Below are positions 1 to 12,282 of a DNA stretch of 64,000 nucleotides, piece after piece. The position numbers and the translations under genes were made by a program. The notes below the pieces were generated by a model. It saw only the letters and a program-made list of their open reading frames with translations. It was not told the DNA's origin and did no database searches. Numbering within the stretch: the stretch's first letter is position 1; each line of letters opens with the position of its first letter. The DNA comes from Cymbidium sinense (taxonomy: Eukaryota > Streptophyta > Magnoliopsida > Asparagales > Orchidaceae), in the NCBI GenBank assembly GCA_021442155.1, contig CM038222.1:61726266-61790265 (forward strand), given 5' to 3'.

Positions 1-1260
1 AGAGACCATGATATGAGAGAAGAAAATATTACAAATCGAGCATAAAACAAATACAGTTATTACAGACTACAAATACAACAGGTACAGAATAACACCAGAG
101 CCAAAGAATCAATTACAGTGACTACAAATGCAACAACATTTACAATTCCAAGATGGCACCACCAAAAGGATAGCACAACTGAAGATAGATAATAAATCCT
201 GCAGCAGTTAACCATAACCAGTGGGAAAATCAGAATCCAGGAACCCAATAAACAATATAAACGTTTTACGTTTATATAAAGGAAGAGAACAACAGAAATC
301 AATATAGAACCTTTGTTAATAAAAGAAATTGAACCAGAACTCGAGAGTCAAGAAACCAGTCAACAAAATAATAACTTTTCTGTTATTTTGTAACAAGAAA
401 GAGGAAACACAGCAAGAACTCAATAAGCTCGAGCACTAGCACCCATTTTCCCAAGACGAAGGAAACAGCAGTAAGCGATCCAGCCTAATCAGTTAGGCAG
501 AGAAAAATAGTTAGGTGCATAGATAGCTTAGATCCAAGCATAAGAAAGGAAAACAGAAAGTATAAATAGAGATCCAAAGCCAAACAGAGGGATGATCAAG
601 AATTTACAGAAAGAAACTTAGCTCTTCAGTCTTCCCCTTTTCTTCTCTTCTTCCTGCTCAGTTTCTTCTCGGTTTTCCTCACCACCACCACATTCCAGGA
701 GAAACTTCTCCGATCCACCGCTCTCTGTTCTTCTCTGGAGCTCCTCGACGGCTCAAACTGTCGAAACAAAACAATTCAAAGCAAGATAAGGTTAGGTTAT
801 TCTCAAAGCTTCATCCAACGACCAAGAACAGCCGCGCCATTATCAATCCACGGCTCAGATCAAATCCAGAGATCAAGCTCGCCTCTATCCAACACCTGTA
901 ATCCACTCAATTCAACAGCGATCAGGAACCGCAAGATAAAATAACACATCCAAGGGTCTACGAGAAAGCAACTACATCCGACGGTTCAAGAAACAGCTCA
1001 AGAGAAATGCAATCCAAGTGATCCAATCCAACGGCTGAGCTAAAAGACGCTAAATCCAACGGATCAGAAAGCACCCTCAAAACCCTTTCTCCCCTCTCGA
1101 CTCAGCCGGGTTCAGATTGTACTCAGTGGGTCAACTCAGTGAACAGACTCAAGCCAAGCCGGTGCAGTCCAATCCAGGGAAATCAAACCCAATCAGAACC
1201 TGAATTAGCACAGAACAGAACTATTCAAGCCAGCCCTCTCAATTTCAGAAATAGTACGTA
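1..1260. other. Non-coding retroelement-like segment
   Basis: No convincing protein is encoded; the 80-residue minus-strand frame at 60-302 has no recognisable domain. The segment is less AT-rich than the DNA to its right. It has a TATAAATA box at 561-568, a pyrimidine-rich stretch at about 618-680, and several short phrases of the type 'atccaacggctgag' that I associate with plant LTRs and retroelement leaders. An imperfect inverted repeat (ACAAAATAATAAC / GTTATTTTGT) lies at 363-391. I infer a solo LTR or the edge of a retrotransposon that starts left of the window. A promoter and leader of a host gene is the alternative. Confidence 0.3.
561..568 (+). promoter_or_regulatory. TATA-box-like site
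   Basis: TATAAATA followed by G/A-rich and then pyrimidine-rich sequence 50-100 bases downstream, as in the U3-R part of plant LTRs. Only the motif is seen; activity is inferred. Confidence 0.25.
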
Positions 1261-2704
1261 ACAGAAGCGTCCCGAATATAGATGAAATTTAACTTTTAAA
1301 GCTGATTAGATCAAGATAAAAAGTAAAGAAAACGGTCAAAAGTTAAAAAAAACAATTTTATGTTAAATTGCTTGCCCATTTTGGACCAAAAAATCAAGAC
1401 AGTTTTTTTTTTTTAATAACTTTTAAGCTATATTTATAACAAATTCATATACTTATATATCCTCTAAAATTCAAACTCCAAATCTCCAAAAATAAAACAA
1501 TACCTCAACAAACTAATCTTCTCTCACTTTTTTTTTCTACGTCTCATCTTAGCTAATTAATCCGTTTGCCTCAATTGTAACAGACGTTAGTGCTAAAAAT
1601 AAATGTTAAAAGATGTAATTAGTTAAAAAAGTAAAAAAAGTATCATGATTTTTCATAAATTATGATTATTCAAAATCAACTCATTAATCTAAAAGTTAAA
1701 CATAAATATAAATAAAATAAAATTTTACTTAACATAATTTTGATCATTTAAAAAAAATTAAAAAGTTAATAATTATAATAAAAGTAATAATAATGTGAAC
1801 AATGCCATTCTATCATTTTTATATGATAATTAAACTTTTAAATTACAATCATATATTTCAAGCACTTTAAAATAAAAATAATAATAATATCAAATACAAA
1901 ATTTGACAACAATTTTTTACAACAATATTTAAATATAGCAATTAAAAAATGAATATAATATTATTCTCTCCAGATTCTGATATTATTATCTTAAAATTTA
2001 TATATAATAATATTAATTTAAAACGGTTGAACTACATCTTTATTATAAATGCCCATTTAAAGAAAAAGAAAAATTACAATAACAAATATTCTCTAAAATA
2101 AATAAAAAAATCATAATAATGAACATTGTATATTTTAAATAAAAGAGAGATTTACATACATACCACCAAATTCTTATATATTTACATATCTAACACCTAA
2201 ATTTTAATTTTTACATATATATATATAACATCTAAATCTTCAATATTACATCAAAAATATCATCATCACTCACTTTTTAAAAGTGAAATACACATTTTTA
2301 AGCATAGAAAGATATTAAATAAATAAATATCTAACTTTAAATATTAGATATGTAAATACATAAGAATTGTGTGATATGTATATAAATTTTCCTAAATAAA
2401 ATTATAATAATATTAATTTAAAGCATAATAATTTTAATAAACATCTCAAAATTTTGATCCATTCAATATGGCAAACCAAACATTGTGAGTCTGTGACCTA
2501 ATTTTTCTTTCTGAATTAAATTGAGCGTCATTTTTTTTAATATAGACGTATTACATCCAAATCCGTACTTAGTTTGTAATTTTCACTATTATTATTATTA
2601 TTACAATGCAACATTTTGCAACATTTATAAATTTGGAACTTCTCAACCATAAATGCTATAAATTTGCAGTAACATCAAACACTGAGCAATTTAATATGGT
2701 AGAC
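1261..2704. other. AT-rich intergenic DNA with a MITE
   Basis: Very AT-rich, with many A- and T-runs and no reading frame of note. It contains the MITE at 2151-2386. Otherwise I see nothing supportable here. Confidence 0.6.
2151..2386. mobile_element. MITE, copy 1
   Basis: About 236 bp with long imperfect terminal inverted repeats of about 42 bp. The left arm starts TTTACATACATACC; the right arm read on the other strand starts TTTATATACATATCAC and continues ACAATTCTTATG, like the left. The interior is short, AT-rich and non-coding. Related copies lie at 6158-6330 (rearranged) and 18368-18548, so this is a dispersed family. The superfamily cannot be assigned because a clear target duplication was not found. 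Confidence 0.7.
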
Positions 2705-4649
2705 TGTGGGCTCCGAAAATTTTCCATCGACCTTTTGATGAAAAGATGTTTTAAAGTGTTGGTATAATTTTCAGAAGGTATATGAGATAGTAGATAAGAC
2801 ACTACCCAGAGATTTCACCCTCGTTTGATGATGACTTTAGATCTGGTTCCATATTTCCTATAGGCACAAGCCCCTATAGTTAATTATCTCTCCAAATAAG
2901 TGAGAGAGAACTTTCGATTAAGGCTAGTCGTTATATCGCAAAATGCGTAGCATAGTAGCAGCATGTAGAGTTTCAGAATTTAGATTATGAAATTTATTAT
3001 TTCAGCTTAAATCGGATGGTTGGGGGAATGATGACATGTTTGATCTAGATCCCATGGTTCCGTCATCCAGGCGATTCGCGGTCCTATTCTTAGTCGAGGA
3101 GGAGGTACGACGTAAGGATCATCATCGGCAACACATGGGTTACGTCAAGAAATGTAGACTGGGGTGGTGTTTGTCAGGACAGAAGTCTACCTTAGGTGAG
3201 GTTGTTTGCCCCATCAAATATACCCATGATTCACAACTCAAATGATAGAGCCATTAGGGAACATCTGCTACTTATTATATAATATAATGGAGTGGTCAAA
3301 CCGTCGATGACTCTTCCCCTTCATCTATAGAGCTTATTGGCCAAAATGCGGTCGAGGACACTCACGCTACTAGCGTGAAATTGATTGAGTGACATGTGAC
3401 ACTTGATTTGACATTGGCTCCATGTGAGCTAGAGTTTTCTTAATTTATCACCCCAAAAGTAGTTCGGAAGGTGGATAGATTAAGTTTTGATTTAAATTTT
3501 TAATAATAGAGTTTCATTTAAGCTTTAGATTGCCACTTAATTTGATTTGAAAAACTAATTAATTTGATTATATTTAAGAGCTTTAGATCACAACTCTATT
3601 TAGGCTACGAGGATTAGATCTACGTCTCGGTAATCGAGTTTCTCAGATATTTGATTTGAGACTCTTATTATAGGTTTTAGGTTTTGTTGACTAAATCCTC
3701 CAAAATTAAGAAGCAACCCACTCCTCAGACACTTGAATTTAAGCATTCATCATAGTGTCGGGGCACATGCGGGTGTATTTAAGAATTTAAGTAGTTTTTA
3801 TTTTTGAATTATGAAATTGATTTTGTATTTTCATTTAATTCCAATTTTTAGCGTGCGCAGCCTTTTCAGACAATAAAATTTGCACTTAAAATCTCTATGT
3901 CCGAGCACATGCATATGTTTATAGCTTAGATAATTTCACCTAATTAGTAATTTCGTTGATTTTGAAAATCATAATTAGAAAGAAATTCCTTAATTTTTTT
4001 ATTGAAAGAAATCCTATAATTTTTGCAGATTTTGATTTAGTATCGCCTCTGTTTACTTGTAGAGTTGTAGATCCGGTGGCTAGAATACATTTTGATTTAG
4101 ATTGTAATTTAAAACACTACTGACACTTAGTTTACTTGTTGAGTTTTTATAATTTTCCCAACTTGATTATGCTCAATTTACATCAATTTTAATAAATTAT
4201 GCGATTTCAGTATTTATTGCTTTAGTCATACTCATGCTTATTAGCTAGCCTAGTAATCACCTCCACATTCGTATATGAGTTATTAAACCCAATTTGGATT
4301 CATATTTAGATTTTGAGTTTATTGCAAGTTTGTTATGAGTTTAGTATTAGTCCTCCCAAAATTTCAATTAAAGCTTGCTTAATTTTGAGGAATTTATAAG
4401 AAAAGAGAACTCACTCATTATTTCCATTTAAGCCATAGAGAATAGCTATTAGAGTTTGTGAGTTTAATATTAGCCTCCTCCAAATTTAACTTAGCTTTTA
4501 AATAAATATTCTATTCTTTCCAAGATTTGCTTTAAAGGCTCCCCATTTTTCTTGTTTAACGCTTTTAGTTTAAAATTAGTTACATGTTTCTTTACTTAAC
4601 ATTCTTAAGTCAGCTCATTTCACTCTCCCCTTTCTTCTAAGTCAAAAGA

Positions 4650-5160
4650 TTTGACTCAATTTTGACAGCCTTCCGACATCATCCCCATGTAGGGGGTTGC
4701 ATCGGGGGTATTTTGGCTTACTCGGTACGCCTTATTGAAGCGTAATGGTGTGTCTTCACAACGCATACCGATTTTATCTTGTGTGCCTTGTTGAAGACGA
4801 CGTAAAACAGAAGAGGCAAATGCAACATATATTTATTCCCCTCCTTCCTCCTTTTTTTTAAGTCTAAAAATTAGATAAAATTTCGGCAGCATTTCATCTA
4901 GGGGAGCGACATCTAACAAGTGATAGCTTACTCGATAGACCTTGTTGAGCATAGCGAGCGGTGTCTTGCGACACCATAACCTGTTTTTTTATCTCGTCGC
5001 GCTTTGTTGAGCATAACAAGGTTTTCAAACCTGCAAAGAAACACAAGCATGCATATATATTCACATTCATAAATCTGTAAGTTACACGCGCCTTCTGATG
5101 CTGACAATGGGCGGATTAGGTATGAATTGGGAATGTAAAACAAGTCACGATGCCTCGAAA
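4650..5160 (+). repeat. Internal duplication in family A
   Basis: Two related blocks (about 4690-4800 and 4900-5035) each carry a 'gcttactcg...ccttgttga...gacacc' phrase. The minus-strand copy shows the same pair at about 25660-25960, while the copy at 31580-31760 has only one. This is an old tandem duplication inside the repeat. Confidence 0.5.
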
Positions 5161-5394
5161 GAAGAATTCACATGGTGATGTTCTTCCCATGCGGCCAAAA
5201 GCAGCAGACAACTAAAGTGAGGATCACGATCTTTGAAATCAGCGAATTTGTCTATTGACAATGTTCTTCCCCCGATTGCGGTGAAGAAAAAATGGGATGG
5301 CTAATGTGAGGGGTGCGATGTCAGAAATCGGAAGAATAATTTGGTATTGATGATGCTTCTCTGATTGAAGTGAAAATTGAAAGGTTTGCGGGCT

Positions 5395-5990
5395 GGATTG
5401 CGCATAATGGATTGAGTTTACGGGTTTTTGCGGGCTGTAGGAAGGCAGCAGGTTGCGGGCCATGGGAATTGGCGAGCTAGTGGTTCATGGGAGGCGGGCT
5501 CGCGGGTCTTGGCCGGAAGCGGGAGAAGCTGACCACGGTTTGGTCGCGCGAGCAGCGACGGGGTCGGAGTGTTTTTTTTTTCTACGGAAGGCGCGGCGGA
5601 TCTGTTTGCGTCGGCGGGAGTTTCCGGCAGGTCGGTGGAGCGACTGGAGATAGAACGACGGAGGGTCGATACGCGGGAGCGCGGAACACGCGGGTCATGT
5701 GGGCTGCGGGTCAGCAGGTCGGCGGAGCGGGCCGCAGGCGGGGTCGCGGCAGCGGGTCGAATCGCGGCTGCGGAGCGGGTGAAGGGATTTGGCAGGTCGC
5801 GCGGGATGGGTCCGGCAGTGCGGAGCGGGTCGCGGGTCGGAAGGCGGGCCTGGGAATTGAAATGGGATGGCCAGCGGCAGGCTTTGCGGGTACGGTTGCG
5901 CGGCGGAACAGTGGGCGTGGCGGGTTTCCGGCGGACGGATGGCGCGCGGGACGCGCGGATTGCACTAGCGACAGACGAAAATCGAGAGGG
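5395..5990 (+). repeat. GC- and CpG-rich block of family A, GCGGGT-like minisatellite
   Basis: A sharp GC island in AT-rich DNA, built from irregular repeats of GCGGGT/GCGGGC phrases 10-25 bases apart. The overlapping frames of 150-185 residues here on the plus strand, and one on the minus strand, are explained by absence of AT-rich stop codons. The same block occurs inverted at 24290-25220 in another family A copy and is missing from the copy at 28739-32060. Confidence 0.65.
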
Positions 5991-5998
5991 AGAGGAAA

Positions 5999-6007
5999 TT
6001 CCGAAAA
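5999..6007. repeat. MULE target-site duplication, left
   Basis: TTCCGAAAA, identical to 13080-13088 and immediately outside the left terminal inverted repeat. Nine bases is the usual target duplication of Mutator-like elements. Confidence 0.93.
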
Positions 6008-6152
6008 GGCAAAATTTTTAAACAAAGCACATTTTAAATCGTAATTAGCGAAATAGGCTTAAAAAATTTCAAAATAGAGACAGTCGCCCTTAACGGGACT
6101 ATCGATGATATCTGCAGTCAGTAGGCTAAAAAATAATTTTTTTTTTAAAAAG
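6008..6152 (+). repeat. MULE left terminal inverted repeat
   Basis: Nearly identical for the outer 65 bases to the reverse complement of 13015-13079, including 'taaatcgtaattagcgaaat'. After a dissimilar middle of about 60 bases, similarity returns at 'ggctaaaaaataattttttt'. Confidence 0.9.
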
Positions 6153-6157
6153 TGGAA

Positions 6158-6330
6158 ATTATATACATATCACACAATTCTTATGTATTTACATAAGTTC
6201 TTATGTATTTACATAAGTAACATCACAGCGTAAAATATATACATATTTTTAAAAAAAGTAATTTATCTTATATATTTACATATCTAACATCTAAAGTTAG
6301 ATATTTACTCATGTAAAATATTTTCACTTA
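6158..6330. mobile_element. MITE-like copy 2, rearranged
   Basis: Contains the family arm 'atacatatcacacaattctt' followed by a 20-base internal duplication (cttatgtatttacataagtt), then the opposite arm ending near 'gttagatatttac'. It lies just inside the left MULE end, so either it inserted there or the MULE picked it up. Confidence 0.55.
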
Positions 6331-6639
6331 AACTTATCTAATTCTCCAAAATTTTAAAAGGATAGCTCAATATCAAAAAAATATATCGATACGTCGCAGA
6401 AAAATACAATTCTTAATGGAAATATGTAACATAGATAAATGGTGTCGATGCATGTACATAAAAATATAAAACAATGAGAGTATGTACATCAATTTATCGA
6501 TGACCCACAAAACATGACAACTAAGGACAACTAAGAACATCTAACGGACGGTGCTTCCTGGTGGAAGTGCATCACTCCCAGTGTGTCGTGCGAGGAGATC
6601 ATCGAGGGCGGTCTCGAGATGGTGCTACGATGCGTCATC

Positions 6640-8709
6640 TTCATCTAGTCGGTGGCCTCCTACGTATCATTGAGGGTGTAACATCTATCTCCGTGATGGT
6701 CGCACGAAAGGGGATGGGTACACTACGTGTATCTGCGACATGTAGACGGTGGGTGAGGATACGTAGGAGAGCTTCGCCGCCATGGAAATGGGTGAACATG
6801 GGTTCCCGATAAAGTACAGTAGGTGTGCCATATGGGTAAGCGTATGACATCTAGTATAGATAATGGACCTACGTCAAATCCTACGGTATGTGTGGCGGGA
6901 AGGCGAAGGTCGCAAAAGAAGCTGGCATCATCAATCTCTATATCTGTATCGATATGTGCATGTCCCTCTGTAATTTCCATATCTCCTCATAGGTATTGAT
7001 TGAATGCGTCGGTATCCATATCTCTCCCAAAATAAGGCTGAAAAATATCTTGTGTGTCCAAGATATGCTCCCGCTATTGAAATAATTATATAATTTAGTT
7101 CGCATAACATATCAAAATTTGAATAGCTTACAATTTTTCAGTACTCACCATCAGTCTCTCTCCAGGAGCTCGAGGATAGTAGGCGGTAGGCGGAATGGTC
7201 GGAGCCCTAAGCATGTACAAGGAGGCCCAAGACCGATACCACCTCATGTACCGACTAATTTCCTGGGCAACTCTAGGTGGAACTACATCTACAAGCGGAA
7301 TGTCAGCTTTCCAGGGTTATGTAACCCTGGTGATCGAACCGTCACGTCGGCCTTCCCCGACCATCGACTCGCTGAAATGCAGGATCTATAGGCTCGACGT
7401 CGACCCTCGGTGATAGACCAAACTGTCTAAGGACACGATCGAGGAGGTTCCATTCAATTCTCTTCCAGCAAATGAGTGACACACGAGCGAGCCAAATTTT
7501 GCTACCAACAGATATCACGCCACTCAGTGCGATTATCTCGCCCGTAAGGCTCCCATATCACCTGCAACATCATATTAAGGAATATATGCCATATGTAAGA
7601 TTAGAGCAGTAAAAAAATAAATCAAAAGTGCATTTACTCATACCTGACTCTGTAGCAAACCATCAAGCTCATCTCTGTACACTCTAACATGAGCGGTGTC
7701 ATCTCCCTTAGGTAACCCTCATTCCACCTGCATCCAATGCTCAGACCCTCTAACTCTGATGGAAATGGTACCTCTAATGTGGGTCGGCCAACATGTATAT
7801 GCTCCCATGACCAGACCTGGAGTAGATGCAGACAACCTGCCATGTTCATCCACTTTGGATTAATAGCCTCATTCAACTGCAGATAGGTGTGTAACACAGT
7901 ACTCCAACGAGTATCTCTGCATACTCAAATCATCTAGCGTGGTAAATCAGATGTATCTCCGACCCAGAAGTATCTGGCATGAGAAGTAGCCAATGGTGAA
8001 TAATATGTACGCTCTAATGTGCATCTGAAAGTCGGCATCTGGTAGATCCAAATATGAATCCCTATAAAATGTCCATCGCCAAGGTAAAGGTAAAGGTCGG
8101 CATGTACGCTCCATGGAATGTTGATGTAACATGTGGTTGTCAGGATCATGACATATCACATCGGCTCGATGTCTCCGATGAGCTCATCACAATCAAGATA
8201 GCCATCATCTACCCTCCCCAACCATATGGTCCTATAATAGGTGTGTCGTAGGCGAGAATCATAGCAACATCCGTAATGTAAGCGTCATCTCACCAACCGC
8301 CAAATGAAATGTATTATGCAGTGACCAGCCAGCCAAGCGTGAGCAAGTGGTGATCAAGTCGAGATCTGCGTGAAAACCGTCGAACCCAACATCTCGTAGT
8401 CCATCCATAAACCGTGGGCAATGAACTAGCCATTCTCTGAACATAAGTAGATGCGATGCAGTCTCTAAAATGGTCGCTTGCATAAGACATTATTTATTTG
8501 ATCAAAATGACGTCTGAGGTACTAATATTACAATAAATGAATTAAGACATAAATATTACAACAAATAAAGTAAAACATACTGTATCGGGATGTGCATCCA
8601 CGTGTCCCGCGGTATCTTGGGTGAACCTCCGGGGTCTTAGGGCCATAATCGATGGGGGCTCATCTATGCATCTACGACGCCTAGTAGCTCCTCCTTCCTC
8701 CGTTGCCAT
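6640..8709 (-). pseudogene. Plant mobile domain (MAIN-like) gene, decayed, inside the MULE
   Basis: Plant mobile domain (PMD, PF10536 'aminotransferase-like') proteins include the nuclear MAIN/MAIL1 family and many transposon-borne relatives. Reading from an ATG at 8709 (MATEEGGATRRRR), typical PMD phrases follow in order: 'NTFHLAVGEMTLTL' near 8290, 'RAYILFTIGYF' near 7985, 'AGCLHLLQVWSWEHIHVGRP' near 7790-7850, 'LEGLSIGCRWN' near 7735, 'DRVLRQFG' near 7425 and 'YMRWYRSWASLYM' near 7215-7250. These fall in different frames. Stops interrupt the part around 7900-7935, and a shift near 7300 separates the last two blocks. An intron probably follows about 8580 (GTATGT). The C-terminal part below 7100 is poorly defined. 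A cellular MAIN gene is unlikely because the locus lies between MULE ends, but a domain search would settle the exact family. Confidence 0.82.
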
Positions 8710-9218
8710 GTCACCTGTATTGTAAACAACATTTGGGATTGGATGTCAATAAATGTGGCGTTAGAAATTCATAAGTGTAGCTAAATTTACAAAAAAAAAA
8801 AAAAAAAAAAAAAAACATGGTGCATAAAAATAGATAAAATTTATCTTGTTTGACAAATTCACATATATAGTCTCTGCACTTAATTATACATTACATATTG
8901 ATTTTTTTCGATTTCTTTTAGTTAACACTAAGTCTAAGAAACATAGTACAATTAATTATACATTACATAAGTTTATCTACGATAACACTAACAATTAAGC
9001 ACATCATTAATAATAGATGACATAGATAACTAATCTCACATGCGAAAAATAGGAAAACATTCCAGCATACATGATTATATCCATAAAGGCCATATATTGG
9101 TAAAGAAACACTAATACCCAGAGTACATTTCAAGTACATAAGTTTGAGAGAAAATAACAGCCATAATACACTTCATGTACATAAGTCTAAAAGAAACAAA
9201 TAGCCTAATGAAACAACA
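8710..9218. other. MULE spacer between the two decayed genes
   Basis: AT-rich, with a run of about 25 A at 8790-8814 (on the coding strand, a T-run upstream of the PMD gene). No gene is seen. It may hold the promoter of the PMD gene and the 3' end of the transposase gene. Confidence 0.5.
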
Positions 9219-11643
9219 CTAGTGTCGCCTTTGTGGACAGGTAGTCCTGTTATGCCCAGAATTTTTGCATAGTCCACAGATTCTGTTGGACCACTGAACG
9301 TTCTCATCCATTGTATTTGCATATCGCCGTGTCGTATGCCTGACAGTGCACCTTCTATCATTTGGTGGTGCGAGTTCAATTATACGATGACCGGATAAAT
9401 ACACTGGCCAGTCAGTCCGATCGGGAATGACATGAAAATTAGCTTCATATGTCGTGGTACATTTATAGAGTATAGATGCGGAAACATATTCGAATGATTT
9501 ACATGGCGTTGCCCCATTACAAGAATGACATGTGGACATGGAATGTGCGATCAGTGCACGCATGTACAAGTGCAACGAGCTTGGTCTTGCAATTCAACCT
9601 TGAATGACATGGAGGACATTGTGAAAACCTGGAATTCAGTTACGTTTATTCTTGTAGGATCTGAGCATCTTCGTGCTTCACGCTCATTTTGTTGCAGTTG
9701 AGCTTTCACACGTGGAGCGAAAATCGAATCATTCACCTGGATAAGGTGAGAAGCTGTCTCTAGTCGTTTGTTGAAGATGACAACAAGGTTGTAGAAAATT
9801 GATATTATTAAAGCCTGAATTGCTAAGCCACGTGCCCGCTTTAGCACACCGTTGAAACACTCTGATATATTAGTAGTCATTTTGCCGTAATGGTACCCTC
9901 CATCATGACACAATGCCCACTTCGCCATATCTCTTGCTAGCAGCCACTCAACAACCTCTCGTTTAATATTTTTATGTGCATGTAGCATGTGAATATGTGA
10001 ATGTCGGTTGTATTGCCGACCACATACATTTTTGCACACAAACTCGATATCCGGAATTCTCATCGATCGCATGTCATCTTGAAGTTTTCGAGATGGCACA
10101 AATAGTGGCGGTGTTTGCCAGATAAAATTTCAGCATCCACACTAATCCGTAATAACGGTAAGATATAATGCATAAATCGGTCCGTGCATATATAAATGGT
10201 AGCTCCTGTCATGATAAACCAAATCAGGACTCATTGCATTACTTCAACAATTGCAAATGCGAAGGGAACAAACCATTATTAAGCATCAATACCAACAACG
10301 ATAGTAGAGTATCTCTATACTTTCCGAGGAAGAAAGTACCATCAAGACTTAGGACCGGTCTACAGAATTGCCAACTTGATATAGATGGTCCAAATGCTGA
10401 AAATACATTGAAAATGACGAGAATAAACGGCGGATCGATACAGCAACATACAACATACAACAATCATGAAGTGATCCGATTGCGGTATGACTCCTCCGGC
10501 CAAATATAACTTGTATAGCCTTTCTACGGGCATCCCATGCTTTCATATAGGAAACTTTAATGTTAAAATTTGATTCTATGTAACCGATAATTTTCCTGGG
10601 TTTCAAATCCAACTGACATATAATGACTGGTTAGATGTAATAAATTGAGAGAGAGCTTTATGTCGCTTCAATATAGAATGAGAACATATGTGTGTGGCCA
10701 CGACAAGCGAAAATCACCAGCACCACCGGCCTCTTGCTCGCACGAGCATGTAGTCGCCACAAACACAGCTTATTAGAATGATTGCTATGAATGCAAAGTA
10801 TCGCGAACTTTATTTTATTAGAATCACTTGTCATATATTCCACATTATTTATTATTGACCAACCATGGATGGTAAATTTAAAGTGCCTCTTATCATGGAA
10901 ACACATTCCATCATTTAGGTCTGTTGGTATGAAATTATCTTCTAGAAAAATAGAATTTGTTGGGAGGCCATCAAAGTTTAGTTCTTCATCCCATTCTTGG
11001 GTTGACTGACAAGCTCGAATGTAGTCATTATTACTAAACTTATTTTCTTCAACGGTCACTGTTTTGTTAGCATAATCTCTCAATATCTGATTGGTTCCAA
11101 TGTTTGGATGGTGTTGTTCTCTCATATCACCTTCGTTGTTATCTGTGTCTGAACTAGTTGTACTAGGCATTATTTCGTTGCCCTCATCCCCGATTTCTGG
11201 AGGAGCAACAACCTGATCACAACGATTCTCACCCATAGTTGCAGAAGTTGAGGCCATATGAGGATCATGAATAGGAGATGCAGATACGTCTACATCATCA
11301 GTGCTGCGCATTTGAATGTAGTGTATAATGTTAAGATGAAAATATGTACTCAGATAAACAGTTCAAACAACTTACCAATGATATGGTTCCTGTGGCGGTA
11401 TATATGTCGGAAAGTTTTGATAGGCTAAAATTCATCTTCAATATAATTATGGGCTTCGGTATCATCTACTAGTTTCAATACAATTTCAACGTACACAACA
11501 ACAGGTTGTACACTTGTTGCATTGATGACCGACTCACAAACTTCGTCATCATTTAATGGTGTAGCAATGAAACTGGCACCAACAGGAAACCTACATATGA
11601 GATTAATCCTGAACCGTGTCGAATCAACTTTTAGTGACTGCAT
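9219..11643 (-). pseudogene. MuDR/MULE-type transposase, decayed
   Basis: This is the DDE transposase of a Mutator-like element, which acts in the nucleus on the element's inverted repeats. Domains in order on the minus strand: an N-terminal segment from an ATG at 11643; a MuDR N-terminal DNA-binding-like domain ending in 'KLCLWRLHARASKRP' (near 10740); the 'PRKIIGYIESNFNIKVSYMK' helical block (near 10550-10605); the core 'RPVLSLDGTFFLGKYRDTLL' (near 10300-10360) with the first catalytic Asp; 'LCIISYRYYGL' (near 10140-10180); 'NISECFNGVLKRARGLAIQA' (near 9820-9880); a broken SWIM-like Cys/His end (CTCTCVH); and a zinc knuckle 'CGLCKNSGHNRTTCP' (near 9225-9270). The blocks lie in several frames with stops between them. 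In MULE relatives the 'LCIISYRYYG' segment normally reads SDRH; here the Asp is Tyr, so a likely second catalytic residue is lost. Confidence 0.88.
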
Positions 11644-12282
11644 GATTCGATTTTATGCGCTAAAATCTTTGGCGAATTAATATGGGGCGATTTTTCCACC
11701 AGTATACGTAGGGAAGAAATCATCACTATGATAAGTTGGCCATAATATAGCACTAAACATACTCAACTCACTCATATTCAAATCAAATGTGTATCGGAGG
11801 TAGGAATGCTGAAGAGCGGACTTGTTTAAATTATCTAAATTAATCTTCATCTCACGAACAAAAAAAATCAAAGAAATCAAAGATCTGACTTATAAAATGA
11901 TTGCAAAATTATACTTCTTAAAGATGACCCCAACAGTTAAGTTAAGTCTACTGATAGAAAAATTATGCTTCTCCCATACTTATCTCAAAAATAGGAACAA
12001 AAACAAAATCTCACATGTGTCGCATTCTATTTAAAAAGTGTCTTTTTTAGGTTCTACACAAGCTTCACATTGTTAATTCAGTTTCCAATTATATATTTTA
12101 AACATAAGAAATCACAACAAAAAATAAATATTTTAAACTTACAATATATTATTCAAATCCAAAATTTAGCACGCATAACTACTCATTTGGGAAAGAGAGA
12201 ACATCTTTTATAAATAGAAGAATATTATCAAGACTACAAATCGGACTTTAGCACACATAGCTACTTCTTCTTCATATTTGAA
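11644..12282. other. AT-rich MULE interior upstream of the transposase
   Basis: No coding domain recognised; two short frames (11677-11880 minus, 11822-12034 plus) overlap each other on opposite strands and look accidental. The segment probably holds the transposase promoter and leader. Confidence 0.5.

Larger units (their letters stand above)
2705..5998 (+). mobile_element. Family A LTR-like repeat, copy 1, part before the MULE
   Basis: The segment starts TGTGGGCTCCGAAAATTTTCC-like at 2705 and matches, over most of its length, a plus-strand copy starting at 28739 and a minus-strand copy starting at 28328. Shared landmarks include 'gtagataagacactaccca', 'aagtgagagagaac' and the 'aggggagcgacatctaac' block near 4900. 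All three start with a TG or near-TG at the same point, as an LTR would. The repeat resumes at 13089 beyond the MULE, where 'ttcagaaaattgaaaata' matches the end of the minus-strand copy. No coding domain is seen. I infer a long (about 3.5-4 kb) LTR or solo LTR of a Ty3/gypsy element; the short frame at 3036-3245 is an accident. Confidence 0.6.

Noticed and set aside
60..302. 80-residue hydrophobic minus-strand frame
   Set aside because: No domain or signal beyond T-rich codons; it lies in retroelement-like non-coding sequence.
5487..6044. 185-residue Gly/Arg-rich frame and overlapping frames on both strands
   Set aside because: They lie in a GC-rich minisatellite; long frames exist on both strands at once and no domain is seen. 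The frame also runs across the MULE junction.
8054..8251. Plus-strand frame opposite the plant mobile domain gene
   Set aside because: Antisense shadow; PMD phrases are on the minus strand.
10168..10509. 113-residue plus-strand frame in the MULE
   Set aside because: Antisense to the transposase core, which has recognisable MULE motifs on the minus strand.
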